From Verrucomicrobiales bacterium (GTDB taxonomy: Bacteria; Verrucomicrobiota; Verrucomicrobiia; Limisphaerales; JAQGOV01), in contig JAQGOV010000105.1 in assembly GCA_028293425.1 (NCBI GenBank), positions 1 through 45,701 on the forward strand: a stretch of 45,701 nucleotides of DNA, written 5' to 3'. Positions 1-8,912 of the stretch are shown piece after piece. Numbering within the stretch: the first letter of the stretch is position 1; each line of letters opens with the position of its first letter. A program made the translations under genes and the position numbers. The notes beneath the pieces were generated by a model. That model was not told where the DNA came from. It searched no databases and saw only the letters and a list, made by a program, of their open reading frames with translations.

Positions 1-788
1 GGACAGCGCTGGTGACACTGGCCGCCACGAACTCGACGTTGCAGCACACGGATTCGGCTGCTCCGTATCTGGGCCGGCGTTTTTACCGGGCGGAGCAAGT
101 GACCAATACGGTGCTTACCGGGGATCACTTTCCGACAACCAACGGCGAAGTGGTGGTGCATGTGCTGAATCACGCTAGCTTCCTCATGACCTGGCAGGGG
201 AAAACGATTTATAGCGATGCAGTTAGTGCAGCCGGTCCATTCGGCAACTTTCCGAAGGCAGATCTGATGCTAGTGACGCATATACATGGCGATCATTTTA
301 GCGCTTCCACCCTGAGTTCGATCCGGGCAGCGAACGGCATCATCATTGCGCCCCAAGCGGTTTATAATGACGCTTCCATGTCTGCTTTGCGCGGCATTAC
401 CGGCGTGATGACCAACGGGGCATCGACAAATCTGCTTGGTCTTAACATTCAGGCCGTGCCGGCGTATAACCCTTCGTATCATCCTTTGGGCACTGGTAAC
501 GGTTATGTCCTCACGCTGGGCGGCAAACGTTTCTTTATCAGTGGCGACACCGGCGATATCCCGGAAATACGGGCGCTGCCGAACATCGATGTGGCTTTTC
601 TGTGCATGAACCTGCCATACACGATGTCGATCACGAACGCGGCATTGTCCGTGCGCGTTTTCCGGCCAAAGGTCGTTTACCCGTACCACTATCGCAATTC
701 GGACAACTCACTTTCCGACCTGGTGGATTTCAAACGGCGCGTGGGGCAGGACTTGGGAATCGAAGTCCGTTTGCGGAAATGGTACTGA
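1..788 (+). CDS. MBL-fold metallo-hydrolase (UlaG-like), 5' end outside the window
   Basis: The protein is a metallo-beta-lactamase-fold hydrolase of the UlaG-like type. It shows the strand-rich opening 'LNHASFLMTW', the metal motif HIHGDH (residues about 90-95 of the track ORF), a later 'SGDTGD' that supplies the bridging Asp, and a C-terminal 'YPYHY' His. The track start is a GTG at 12, but the frame is open to the window edge, and the residues before 'STLQHTDSAAP' read like the end of a signal peptide. The true start is therefore probably upstream and the protein probably exported. It lies 76 bp before another MBL-fold gene on the same strand. The substrate cannot be told from sequence; relatives act on phosphodiesters, lactones or phospholipid derivatives. 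The fold call is firm and the start is unknown. Confidence 0.85.
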   Translation, partial: TALVTLAATNSTLQHTDSAAPYLGRRFYRAEQVTNTVLTGDHFPTTNGEVVVHVLNHASFLMTWQGKTIYSDAVSAAGPFGNFPKADLMLVTHIHGDHFSASTLSSIRAANGIIIAPQAVYNDASMSALRGITGVMTNGASTNLLGLNIQAVPAYNPSYHPLGTGNGYVLTLGGKRFFISGDTGDIPEIRALPNIDVAFLCMNLPYTMSITNAALSVRVFRPKVVYPYHYRNSDNSLSDLVDFKRRVGQDLGIEVRLRKWY

Positions 789-864
789 AGCGTGAAGAAT
801 GGAGAATGAGGATCTTCTTTGTATTTGCACGCTTAGGGTTTAAGTTCCTGCAGAATCCAATCTC

Positions 865-2256
865 ATGAATGTTACGATCCACGGAGCCGCCGGCGAAGTC
901 ACAGGTTCAGCCTATCACGTCCAAACCCGAAAGGCTTCGGTGATGGTGGACTTTGGGCTTTTCCAGGGGCGCCACATGGCGGAGCAATCCAACCATGTCC
1001 CTCGAAACCTGGATGTGGACAAACTGGACGCGGTGGTATTGACGCACGCCCACCTGGATCACACTGGGCGTTTGCCGCTCCTGATCAAGCGCGGATACAA
1101 AGGCCCGATCTACGCGACTCCAGCCTCGCTTGAGATTACCCAACTGATCCTTGAGGACGCGGCCAAGCTTCAGGAACAAGATGCCATCCGGGAAAACAAG
1201 AAGCACGCCGAGAAGAATAAGCCTCCGGTCGAACCACTCTTTACCACCCTGGACGTGGCAGGTGTGGTGGCTTTGTTCAAGCCCCTGCCCTACCTGCAGC
1301 CATTCGAAGTGGCGGCCGGCATCAGCGTGCGGATGTTCGAAGCCGGCCACATCCTGGGCTCTACCAGTATTGAAATGACCGTTGAGGATTCCGGAGTAAA
1401 ACGCATTGTGGTTTTCTCTGGAGACCTGGGACCGCGCAACTCACCCATTTTGCGTGATTCCGCGTGCTTAACTCATGCCGACCTAGTTTTCATGGAGTCT
1501 ACCTATGGCGATCGCGACCATCGCTCGCTGGCGGAAACGGTGGAAGAATTCCGGCATCTCGTCACGGCCGCCGTGGCGCGCAAGGGAAAAATCCTAGTAC
1601 CGACCTTCGCCGTTGGGCGGGCCCAGCAGCTCCAGTATCATCTCGCCAACATGTTCATGGAGAGAATTGTTCCGCCCTTTCCGGTGATCCTGGACAGCCC
1701 CATGGCGATCAAGGCAACCGGCCTCTACAACCATCATCCCGAGCTCTTCGACGAGGAAATGAGAGCGTTGGCCGCCGATGAAGTCTTCCGCAAGCACATC
1801 GCCTCTATCCGACATTCCGTGACAGCCGACGACTCGAAAGCGCTTAACGAATTGCATGGACCGTGCCTGATCATGGCTGGCGCGGGGATGTGCAACGCCG
1901 GCCGCATCATTCATCATTTGCGCCAAAACCTGCCGCACGCGGAAACAGTTGTGCTGATCGTCGGTTATCAGGCCCCGGGTTCGCTGGGTCGTGTCCTCAC
2001 CGAAGGCGCGCAGGAAGTCACCATCTTTGGGGATCCCGTCCCCGTGCGAGCCACGACGCACAGCTTAGGTGGATTCAGCGCGCACGCTGGCCAAACCGAT
2101 CTCCTCAGCTGGTTTGAATGTCTCGCCCCGAAGCACCCGCGGTTGGTATTGACACACGGTGAAGATAGAGGGCGTCTGCCGCTGGCGGAACTGGTGGAGA
2201 AACGCTTTGGGATTAAACCGGTTCTGCCATTGCTCGGCGACGTCGTGGAGATTTAA
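865..2256 (+). CDS. MBL-fold beta-CASP exonuclease-like protein (RNA-metabolising, Ysh1/CPSF73-like)
   Basis: This 463-residue protein has the full layout of bacterial beta-CASP nucleases. An N-terminal MBL domain carries HAHLDH (H61, H63, D65, H66). A further metal His lies in 'EAGHILGSTS' and an Asp in 'FSGDLGP'. The beta-CASP insert includes 'PTFAVGRAQQ' and 'ILDSPMA'. A C-terminal RMMBL segment has 'GGFSAHAGQTDLL' and 'LTHGEDRGR'. Family members cleave or trim RNA in the cytoplasm, and no signal peptide is seen. Length is normal for the family. The start ATG has no clear Shine-Dalgarno sequence. The stop overlaps the stop of the convergent hydrolase gene by 4 bp. The exact RNA substrate is unknown. 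Confidence 0.92.
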   Translation: MNVTIHGAAGEVTGSAYHVQTRKASVMVDFGLFQGRHMAEQSNHVPRNLDVDKLDAVVLTHAHLDHTGRLPLLIKRGYKGPIYATPASLEITQLILEDAAKLQEQDAIRENKKHAEKNKPPVEPLFTTLDVAGVVALFKPLPYLQPFEVAAGISVRMFEAGHILGSTSIEMTVEDSGVKRIVVFSGDLGPRNSPILRDSACLTHADLVFMESTYGDRDHRSLAETVEEFRHLVTAAVARKGKILVPTFAVGRAQQLQYHLANMFMERIVPPFPVILDSPMAIKATGLYNHHPELFDEEMRALAADEVFRKHIASIRHSVTADDSKALNELHGPCLIMAGAGMCNAGRIIHHLRQNLPHAETVVLIVGYQAPGSLGRVLTEGAQEVTIFGDPVPVRATTHSLGGFSAHAGQTDLLSWFECLAPKHPRLVLTHGEDRGRLPLAELVEKRFGIKPVLPLLGDVVEI

Positions 2257-3332
2257 TTGTGACTGAGCAGGCGGACGAGGTGACGCTTCCAGACGGCGGC
2301 CAAGGTGTGGGTGCCGTGGCCTCGGGTTTGGTCGCTCTCCGGGACCATAATGGCCTTGGTTTTTTTCACTCGCTTGAGTTCTTTTTCAAACACACCCAAC
2401 TCAGGAGGGTTGATTAAATCATCGGCGAAGTTGATTGCGAGAACCCTCGCTTTGATCTTCTCCAGGTCGGGCGAAGGATTGTAATCACTCGATGCCTCAA
2501 GCGCGTAAAGCACATCATTCGCGTCGTGCGTCTTTGTCAGATTGGTGACGTAACTATCCAATTGCTCATCCGCTGCCTTGAGGGTTGGGGCGTCCTTCAA
2601 ACGTTGGCGTGGATTGTTCCCCACATAGTAAAGCACCTCCAAGGCGGTCCGTAAGCCGTGCGGCTGCGTTTTGTATTCACCGTCCAGCCAATCCGGTGCT
2701 CCCCGAATCGCATCAATAATCATTCGGCGCCACACCCGATTGCGCCCTGAGATTTCCGTTGGCAAACAGGCGAGCGGCACCAAAGCATCCATGAAGTCAG
2801 GATATGTCTCTCCCCAAAGCCACGTATGCATTCCTCCCATGGAAGTGCCCATGACCAATCGCAAATGGTTCACTCCAAGTCCCTCCGTGAGCACCCGATG
2901 CTGCGCCTCGATCATATCCCGGTAACCGTAATGCGGAAATTTTGCATGCAGGCCATCGCTCGGCTTGCTCGACTTTCCGTGCCCGATGCCATCCACGAGG
3001 ATGAGGTAATAGCGATCTTTGTCCAGGGGTTGCCCCGCGCCAAAGAGTTCGCCCGCAAATTCAGGCCGCACAAACTGGGCGCTGCTCCCGGTAGTGCCAT
3101 GGAGGATTAACACCGCATTCCGCACCAGGCCGTTGGCGTCCCGCGACGGGCTGCCAAGGGTCCGGTAATGTACGCGCAATTCCGGCAGCGCTCCGCCAGA
3201 GCGGAATTTAAAATCCCGAATTGTGTAATCATGCTCCTCTGGCTGTGGAAATGGAGCCGGCGCAGCCCACCCCTGCCTTGCAATGAGGCACACGGCAAAC
3301 AAGTAAAACAAGAAGCGTTTCATAGTGGTCAT
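2253..3332 (-). CDS. Exported alpha/beta hydrolase, homoserine O-acetyltransferase (MetX)-like
   Basis: An alpha/beta-hydrolase of the MetX-like group. The signs are 'LILHGTTGSS' (oxyanion region), the nucleophile elbow GTSMGG with Ser164, an acid Asp in 'NFADDLINPPE' (about 304), and His342 in 'HGTHTL'. An N-terminal hydrophobic stretch ending 'GWAAPAPF' is a likely signal peptide, which argues against cytoplasmic methionine synthesis and for an exported esterase or acyltransferase. The start ATG directly follows the TAA of the upstream dehydrogenase gene (TAAATG), so the two are probably translationally coupled; an alternative ATG lies at 3323. It is the last gene of a three-gene run of exported proteins. 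Substrate is not predictable; the family call is good. Confidence 0.88.
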   Translation of the reverse strand: MTTMKRFLFYLFAVCLIARQGWAAPAPFPQPEEHDYTIRDFKFRSGGALPELRVHYRTLGSPSRDANGLVRNAVLILHGTTGSSAQFVRPEFAGELFGAGQPLDKDRYYLILVDGIGHGKSSKPSDGLHAKFPHYGYRDMIEAQHRVLTEGLGVNHLRLVMGTSMGGMHTWLWGETYPDFMDALVPLACLPTEISGRNRVWRRMIIDAIRGAPDWLDGEYKTQPHGLRTALEVLYYVGNNPRQRLKDAPTLKAADEQLDSYVTNLTKTHDANDVLYALEASSDYNPSPDLEKIKARVLAINFADDLINPPELGVFEKELKRVKKTKAIMVPESDQTRGHGTHTLAAVWKRHLVRLLSHN

Positions 3333-6311
3333 TTATTCACCTTTCAAATACGCGAGCAAATCAGCCATGTCCTGCCGAGACATATTCGCTTCCAGTCCCT
3401 GGGGCATGAGCGAAAGCCCGGAGGATGCGATGGAAATAATATTGCCTCGCGCCAGCACCCGTTCTTCCCCGAGCGCTTTCCGCAAAACCACGCTGGTCGA
3501 TGTCTCGGAAGCAATCATGCCGGATTCAATCGAGCCGTCCTTCATCTCCACATCATAATTTGCAAAGCCCGGCAAAATTTCATATTCCGGAACAATCACG
3601 TGGAGCAGGATCACATCCTTCGGCTGGTTCCGCATGCCGAAGAGGTCCGGCCCCACCGCAACGCCCTCCTGATCCAGCCGATGGCAGGCCAAGCAATGTT
3701 GCTTGAAGACCGCACGGCCATGGATGGAGGAGGGTTTCAATCGGAGCACAGTTTTCCAATCCGCATACACCTTCATGCGATCAGTCGTCTGAACATTTTG
3801 AAACAATGTTCCAGCCCTTTCTTTGATCGTACCGTCTTTGTGTTCCAGGAGTTGTTTGCGCTGAGCAGCCGAAAGAACAGAAACGGGCATTCGGCTTTGC
3901 TCAAATTGCTCGAGGAGAACGGGGATCATCGTGGGCTTGGATAGCACCGCACTGAGCGCCGCCTCGCGCACGGCCGGAGTAAAGCGCTTCCAACGTTCCG
4001 GCCTGAGCAACCGGCGAGCTGCATCCTCATTCGAGAATTGGCCGAGAGCCCGGATGGCGGCAACTTGCAATTCCTGGGGTGCGTTCCCGTCAAGAATCTG
4101 GTCGAAACTCGACGGAGCATCGGCATCACGAATGATTCCCAGGAACGTTGCCGCGGCGACCCTTTCCGCGATGGGTGCTTTGGCTTCCAGCAGAAGCTGC
4201 CGAATCCTGCGAAGCCAACCATTGTCTTCGTTCCTACCACTGGTGAACAAAGCCAGGCCCTTCAGAAATTCCTCACTCTGCTCCGAACCTTGTGCGCGAG
4301 CTCCTTCATGCGCGCCATTGGCCACAGCCAGTTGCCAGCCTACATTCGCCCTTCCAGAAGCCTGAAGCCCCTTGTTCACGAGCGCAGCAGCTTTGTTTGG
4401 CGGCATGCTTGCGCCCACGATTTTCCCAAGGTCCCCCATGAGTTGACCATAACCCTCAGAGGCCGCGGAGGGTGTGCGGTTTAGAACCTCGGCGAAAAAC
4501 GATTCCTCCCGATTATGAATGCCGCTGAGTGCCGCGACGCGAGCCCACCGATCCGCCGCATCGAGCACCGCGATGTCCGCAAGTGCTGGGACTGCTTCAT
4601 CGGAGCCCCAGTCACCCATCGTCAAAGCACATTGAAAGCGCACCCTGGCATCCGGATCGTGCGCCAATCGCTTCAACGCCGTGGCTAGCCATGGCTCAGG
4701 ATTTTTCAGATGGGCCTCCGCCAATTGCAGGGCATTCTCTCGCACTCCCGGCGCGGGGTCCTGCAACGCTCGCTTTAAAACATCGGGGCTGATGGCCCGC
4801 AATGTTTCCAGGAGCCGCAACGCATGCGTCCGTGCTTCGGCTTTTCCGCTGCCTTCGAATAATTTTACTAATGCCGGCACAGCAGCTTTGTCCTGCTTTT
4901 CCAGCAGCAGCCGATGGGCAGTATCGCGACTCCAACCATTTGGATTCTCAAGCTCCCGGCACAACTCCGCGAGGCTCTTCGGCTTAGAATTTGGTTTGAA
5001 GGAGGGACCTTTTTGCCCTGCCGAGGAGACCCGGTAAATGCGTCCCATTCCTTTTCCAGAATCGAAATCCAAATGCTTCCTCAGTTCGCCCGGAAAATAG
5101 TCAGGATGATCGATGGTCTTCCGATACATCGCACAGACATAAAGCGCGCCATCGGGCCCAACCGTTACATACACCGGCCGAAACCAATTGTCCGTTGAGG
5201 CCAGGAACTCGATTCCCTCGCGCACTCTTCGCGCGGCAAAACTCGCTCCCTTGGGTATTAATGCATCCCGGTGCACCAGGTTCCCAGCGGGCTCGCAGGA
5301 GAACACATTGCCGTCATACTCCGAAGGCAAACCAATCCCCCGGTAAATCATCACTCCGCAAGCGGAAGTAAACGTCCCGGCGTGCGAGTCTGCCGTGGTG
5401 ACGTTTCTGGAAATGGGAAACACTCGGGCCGCCTGCCCATGCCCCCGCACAGGTTCAGGTTCGAGGCTTTCGGGCACATTCTGCACGGGTTCGCCGATGG
5501 CCAGGGCCGGATTCCTCCGCAAGTATCTCGACGGCATCACTACATGCTGCACATGCATGCGATTCATGCAGATGAAGCGGTGCCCAAAATCGTCGAAGGT
5601 CATTCCGTACTGAGCCTTGCCCTCCGCCGCTTCGTAATCCGCCGTGTCCGGCCGAAAGCGAAAATCTGTTTTCAAATCGATCGCCGGCCGCTCCGGGAAA
5701 TCAGGAGCCGTGATCTTCCCTCCGGTGAGCCCGCTGGTCAGGTAAACCCAGTTGTCGATTGCCAAGGTCGGATGACTCACCCGCAACTGCGTGGACCCGC
5801 CCGTAGAAAAACCCGTGAAAAGCACCTTGCGCAGGTCGGCGCGGCCATCACCGTTGGTGTCCTTAAGGTACAACACATCCGGCGCGCAGGTAACAATCCA
5901 TCCACCCTTCCAGGGCATCAATCCATTGGGGAACGTCAGCCCCTCGGCGAAGACGGTGCGTTTCTCGTACCGGCCGTTCCCATCCGCATCCTCCAGCATC
6001 GCAATGACGCCTGCGGGCGGTTTGCCTGCTCCGGGTCCAGTTGGGTAGCCACGGTTCTCCACGACGAACAAACGGCCATTTTCATCAAAGGCCATGGCCA
6101 CCGGGTCACCCGTGACGGGCTCCGCCGCCACTAACTCTACCTTTAACCCGGGTTCTGTTTGGAAAGAACGCAGCGACTCTTCGGGCGAAAGCGGTCCGTC
6201 GATTCCGGCGGCGGCGGCCGTCCGATCCGCGGATGGCGCCAGCGCAACGAAGCACACCAGCCATCCAAAAGCTCCTGCACGCGCCAGGCGGTTCCAGAGC
6301 CGTGCTTTCAT
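3333..6311 (-). CDS. PVC-type heme-binding membrane-bound dehydrogenase (propeller, HEAT repeats, cytochrome c)
   Basis: A large exported protein of the kind expanded in Planctomycetes and Verrucomicrobia. After a signal peptide (hydrophobic 'AFGWLVCFVALAP') comes a beta-propeller with dehydrogenase-like blades ('MAFDENGRLFVVENRGYP', 'LEDADGNGRYEKRTVF'). HEAT-like alpha repeats occupy the middle. A C-terminal cytochrome c domain has CLACH (about residues 885-889 of the 1004-residue ORF) and a probable axial Met in 'SLMPQG'. The track start is a TTG at 6347; I prefer the ATG at 6311 because it begins immediately before a good signal peptide. It lies between the ceramidase-like and hydrolase genes in one transcription unit. 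Likely role: periplasmic oxidation of a sugar or polyol with electron transfer through heme; the substrate is inferred, not seen. Confidence 0.9.
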   Translation of the reverse strand: MKARLWNRLARAGAFGWLVCFVALAPSADRTAAAAGIDGPLSPEESLRSFQTEPGLKVELVAAEPVTGDPVAMAFDENGRLFVVENRGYPTGPGAGKPPAGVIAMLEDADGNGRYEKRTVFAEGLTFPNGLMPWKGGWIVTCAPDVLYLKDTNGDGRADLRKVLFTGFSTGGSTQLRVSHPTLAIDNWVYLTSGLTGGKITAPDFPERPAIDLKTDFRFRPDTADYEAAEGKAQYGMTFDDFGHRFICMNRMHVQHVVMPSRYLRRNPALAIGEPVQNVPESLEPEPVRGHGQAARVFPISRNVTTADSHAGTFTSACGVMIYRGIGLPSEYDGNVFSCEPAGNLVHRDALIPKGASFAARRVREGIEFLASTDNWFRPVYVTVGPDGALYVCAMYRKTIDHPDYFPGELRKHLDFDSGKGMGRIYRVSSAGQKGPSFKPNSKPKSLAELCRELENPNGWSRDTAHRLLLEKQDKAAVPALVKLFEGSGKAEARTHALRLLETLRAISPDVLKRALQDPAPGVRENALQLAEAHLKNPEPWLATALKRLAHDPDARVRFQCALTMGDWGSDEAVPALADIAVLDAADRWARVAALSGIHNREESFFAEVLNRTPSAASEGYGQLMGDLGKIVGASMPPNKAAALVNKGLQASGRANVGWQLAVANGAHEGARAQGSEQSEEFLKGLALFTSGRNEDNGWLRRIRQLLLEAKAPIAERVAAATFLGIIRDADAPSSFDQILDGNAPQELQVAAIRALGQFSNEDAARRLLRPERWKRFTPAVREAALSAVLSKPTMIPVLLEQFEQSRMPVSVLSAAQRKQLLEHKDGTIKERAGTLFQNVQTTDRMKVYADWKTVLRLKPSSIHGRAVFKQHCLACHRLDQEGVAVGPDLFGMRNQPKDVILLHVIVPEYEILPGFANYDVEMKDGSIESGMIASETSTSVVLRKALGEERVLARGNIISIASSGLSLMPQGLEANMSRQDMADLLAYLKGE

Positions 6312-6343
6312 TCTTTTGAAATCACCCGGGGACGGACGTTGAC

Positions 6344-7747
6344 TCAAAGCCTCTTCAACAAACGGATGGCTGCTTCCACCAGCATCTCACCACCACCAGG
6401 CTTCACGGACGAATTTGTGGGTTCGTAGCCGCCTTCTTCGTAGGCTTTACGCGTTGGGACATACCCGATGTCGTCATTGCAAAGCTCGACGATAAAGGTG
6501 TTTTTGAATGGAGAGGCTTTCTTGATGGCCAGTCCAAGCTCCGCAAAAATTTCTCCGGGCAGCCCAACGATTGCCGTGTCCGCTCCCAGGCAAACCGCCT
6601 GTACTTCCAGTTGGAGAGAGGAGGCACCTTGCGCCTGCAAATGATAAATACGCGCTGTATCCACCTGCTCAAGAAAGGATGTTTGCCCGGTTCCAAGCTT
6701 TTGCATGTCCGCTTTGGCGTTCGCTACTCTCTCGGCGGTGAATTGGTGCAACGGCACAGTAACCACCTCACGCCCGACCCGTAGCGTGGGGCTCTTCACG
6801 GGTTTGAGCCCCGGTAACACACTCGAAGCAGCATTCCCCAATGCTTTTCCGATCCGTTCAGCCTCCTCCTGCCCCTTTTGCGGTTTGGCATCAGAGACAT
6901 TCACATGGTTAATATTCCCGCAAGTGCTGTTGCCAAAAAGGGAAACAAGATCTTCTCCGAGCAGCTTGCGAATCGATTGCTCCAGGTAAAATGGATAATC
7001 CGCGCTGTACTCCGTGCCCCCCACGGTGTCCGGATGCAAAGCGAAGGAACTGAAGGTGCCCAATACCCGATCCTTTTTGGGACTCATCGCCACAACAAAC
7101 CCAAATTGCGGGTCAATTGGCCCCGCCGGTCCCACAACGTTCGCATTGGTTTTGCCGGGGTTAGTCACCACCCTGCCGTCATTCATCCAATAGCGGCGAT
7201 TAAACGAGAGGTTCGTCACCATGGTGCTGCCTACTTCTAGATAAACCGGCTGCAGGCCGCGCTGCGCCTCCACTAGAACGGCCACAAGCCGTTCAGCCAA
7301 AATATTTGGATACGCCACCCCCTCGGCAGGGTCACGATCAAACTTTTCCTCGGCTCGCTTATGGAAAAAGTCCCTCAAACCTCCTGCATAAAGAGGCCCG
7401 GTATGCGTATGAGTGGCGGCGATGATGATATTGGCCGCGGGAATTTTGGTCTTTTTGCTGGCCGCTTCCCTTACCTGGGTGGAAAGCGAGCGCGAGATGC
7501 CAATTAAATCGCAAACCACGAGCGCTGCCTTTTCGTCCCCCCGCTCCATTACCATCGCTTTAGCCTGCAATTCATCACGAGTGTTGGTGCTGAACCGTTC
7601 GTAAAAATATCCGCTCATCCGCCAACCCTTTGGCGGTGTAATGTCGGCCGTGGAAAACCCGATCTTCAGCGACTCCGCTGCCTGGAGCGAACAGGCGGAG
7701 CATAGGATGCAAAAAAGAAGCATCCTTGAGTTCTTGGTTCGTTGCAT
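6344..7747 (-). CDS. Exported neutral/alkaline ceramidase-like hydrolase
   Basis: The 467-residue product matches the N-terminal catalytic region of neutral/alkaline non-lysosomal ceramidases. It opens with 'IGFSTADITPPKGW', typical of the family, followed by the metal motif 'THTHTGP' and 'ALHPDTVGG'. A signal peptide is clear ('MLLFCILCSACSLQAAE'). The track ORF begins at 8068, but its first 107 codons overlap the DCC gene and look random, so the ATG at 7747 is chosen. Full ceramidases are longer and carry a C-terminal domain that is missing here, as in many PVC homologues, so the substrate may be another amide or ester. The TGA overlaps the TTG alternative start of the next gene. The neighbours suggest a periplasmic degradation cluster. 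Confidence 0.85.
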   Translation of the reverse strand: MQRTKNSRMLLFCILCSACSLQAAESLKIGFSTADITPPKGWRMSGYFYERFSTNTRDELQAKAMVMERGDEKAALVVCDLIGISRSLSTQVREAASKKTKIPAANIIIAATHTHTGPLYAGGLRDFFHKRAEEKFDRDPAEGVAYPNILAERLVAVLVEAQRGLQPVYLEVGSTMVTNLSFNRRYWMNDGRVVTNPGKTNANVVGPAGPIDPQFGFVVAMSPKKDRVLGTFSSFALHPDTVGGTEYSADYPFYLEQSIRKLLGEDLVSLFGNSTCGNINHVNVSDAKPQKGQEEAERIGKALGNAASSVLPGLKPVKSPTLRVGREVVTVPLHQFTAERVANAKADMQKLGTGQTSFLEQVDTARIYHLQAQGASSLQLEVQAVCLGADTAIVGLPGEIFAELGLAIKKASPFKNTFIVELCNDDIGYVPTRKAYEEGGYEPTNSSVKPGGGEMLVEAAIRLLKRL

Positions 7748-7880
7748 GGGTTCTTTATGCCTGCTCAAGCCCGGCAACGCTATACAGAAATTTCTAACGA
7801 AGTTTGCAGGGACACTCGGCCGAGCCGTCCCGTAGATAATAACCATCACAATGAAGGCCAGGGTCAAAAAGTCATGAGCC

Positions 7881-8288
7881 TCATTTTTTCGCGGGAAACA
7901 TCGCGCACGCGCTGCCCAGGCACATGCGATTTTGAGCCAATGTGTTGTAAGCTTTAACCATGAGACGGTGCGCGACCGGCAGAAGCCCGAGCAAGTAAAG
8001 CGGTGTGGCCCACCATATCCTGCGTGCCAGAAAAAGCATCGCCTCTGCTCCACCGAAAAGCTGCCCATCGGTGGTGAGCACGAGCATTTCCCCGGGGATT
8101 TCCGGCACCCGCAGATCGAGACACTCGTTCACCCAGGGCGATTGCAAGGGCGCCAGGTCAAACCCGCGGCGGGTCAGGACTTTTTCCAGGCGAGCGGCCC
8201 AGCGGCAACAATAAGGACAGTTGCCATCGTAAAGGACCCAACCACGCAGCTCCGAGACTTCCTTTATTTTTGTTATTTCTGTATTCAC
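7881..8288 (-). CDS. DCC-family thiol-disulfide oxidoreductase (DUF393)
   Basis: A 135-residue DCC-type protein. The thioredoxin-like motif is CPYC in 'LYDGNCPYCCRWA', followed by 'PLQSP' and a conserved 'ALFL'-type helix ('EAMLFLARRIWW'). DUF393 proteins have a predicted thioredoxin fold and are assumed to reduce or form disulfides; the partner is unknown. Two C-terminal hydrophobic helices hint at membrane association. The start is a GTG preceded by 'GGAGAAAGGA', a good ribosome-binding site. The GTG sits inside a 20-bp palindrome identical in half-sites to the one in front of the regulator gene 22 bp upstream. This strongly suggests that the regulator controls this gene. Confidence 0.87.
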   Translation of the reverse strand: MNTEITKIKEVSELRGWVLYDGNCPYCCRWAARLEKVLTRRGFDLAPLQSPWVNECLDLRVPEIPGEMLVLTTDGQLFGGAEAMLFLARRIWWATPLYLLGLLPVAHRLMVKAYNTLAQNRMCLGSACAMFPAKK

Positions 8289-8294
8289 AGAAAT
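8275..8294. promoter_or_regulatory. Perfect 8-4-8 palindrome over the DCC start codon (operator 2)
   Basis: The site reads ATTTCTGT, four spacer bases, then ACAGAAAT, with both arms perfect. It covers the GTG start of the DCC gene and lies just after its ribosome-binding site. The half-sites are identical to those of the palindrome in the regulator's promoter (8845-8864); only the four spacer bases differ. Being a GbsR/MarR operator is an inference from this pairing. Confidence 0.75.
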
Positions 8295-8310
8295 CCTTTC
8301 TCCAAAAAAT

Positions 8311-8835
8311 TTAGCTCAACATTTTCCGCAGCTTTTCTCCCATTTTCACAAACTTGACCACTGCCGGGGTTGGAAGCTGATTCACCTGGTTGTACCAGCC
8401 CGACATGGTTTCAAAAAACTCCTTCATTTCCCCGAGCCGCTCCCGGCTGTAAGCATCCTTGCTGCTACTTTTTTCCAATTCATCCACGGCCCCGCGCAGC
8501 ATTTCAATCGTAGGGTCCACTTCCCGCTTTTTCCGCTCCGCTAAAACGATTCGGAACATTTCCCAAACATCCTTCATGGATTCGAAATGGTCCCGCCGAT
8601 CTCCCATCACGTGAACCACTTTCACGATGCCCCAGTTTTGCAGTTCTCTGAGGCTGTTGCTCACATTCGACCGCGCCACGCCCAGGGCCTCACAAATCTG
8701 CTCCGCCGTGAGCGGCTTGGGAGACATGTAAAGGAGCGCGTGGATTTGAGCGACGGTCCGGTTGATCCCCCAGCGCAAACCCATTTCACCCCAATGGAGG
8801 ATAAACTTTTGTTGAATGCTCGACAGCGTCGTCAT
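8311..8835 (-). CDS. GbsR/MarR-like winged-helix transcriptional regulator
   Basis: The 174-residue protein has the GbsR-type layout: an N-terminal helix with 'WGINRTVAQIHALLY', a winged HTH ('LTAEQICEALGVARSNVSNSLRELQNWGIV'), a wing with 'GDRRDHFE', and a long C-terminal helical dimerisation region. Family members are ligand-responsive repressors, some linked to osmolyte uptake and others to membrane or lipid genes. It is first in a likely two-gene unit with the DCC oxidoreductase. A sigma70-like promoter with an overlapping palindrome precedes it, which fits autorepression. The inducer is unknown. The ATG at 8835 is 9 bp from the palindrome. Confidence 0.88.
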   Translation of the reverse strand: MTTLSSIQQKFILHWGEMGLRWGINRTVAQIHALLYMSPKPLTAEQICEALGVARSNVSNSLRELQNWGIVKVVHVMGDRRDHFESMKDVWEMFRIVLAERKKREVDPTIEMLRGAVDELEKSSSKDAYSRERLGEMKEFFETMSGWYNQVNQLPTPAVVKFVKMGEKLRKMLS

Positions 8836-8844
8836 AGTTCTTTA

Positions 8845-8864
8845 ATTTCTGTCAATACAGAAAT
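8845..8864. promoter_or_regulatory. Perfect 8-4-8 palindrome in the regulator promoter (operator 1)
   Basis: ATTTCTGT-CAAT-ACAGAAAT, perfect on both arms, overlaps the last three bases of the -10 element and the probable transcription start of the GbsR-like gene. A bound dimer here would block RNA polymerase, so autorepression is the simplest reading. The same half-sites recur at the start of the next gene. Confidence 0.8.
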
Positions 8865-8890
8865 ATCCGAAATCAATGGCTCTTTGTCAA
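8862..8890 (-). promoter_or_regulatory. Sigma70-like promoter of the GbsR-like regulator
   Basis: On the minus strand a perfect -35 TTGACA (8885-8890) is separated by 17 bp from GATATT (8862-8867), which matches the -10 consensus at 4 of 6 positions. The palindromic operator begins inside the -10. The geometry is optimal for a housekeeping promoter; no expression data can be seen. Confidence 0.65.
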
Positions 8891-8912
8891 GCTCGAACGG
8901 CACAGGCAGGGA

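Noticed and set aside
7748-8068. N-terminal extension of the ceramidase-like ORF
   Set aside because: It overlaps the well-supported DCC gene in another frame, is rich in Cys, Arg and Trp without pattern, and a proper signal peptide begins at the ATG at 7747.
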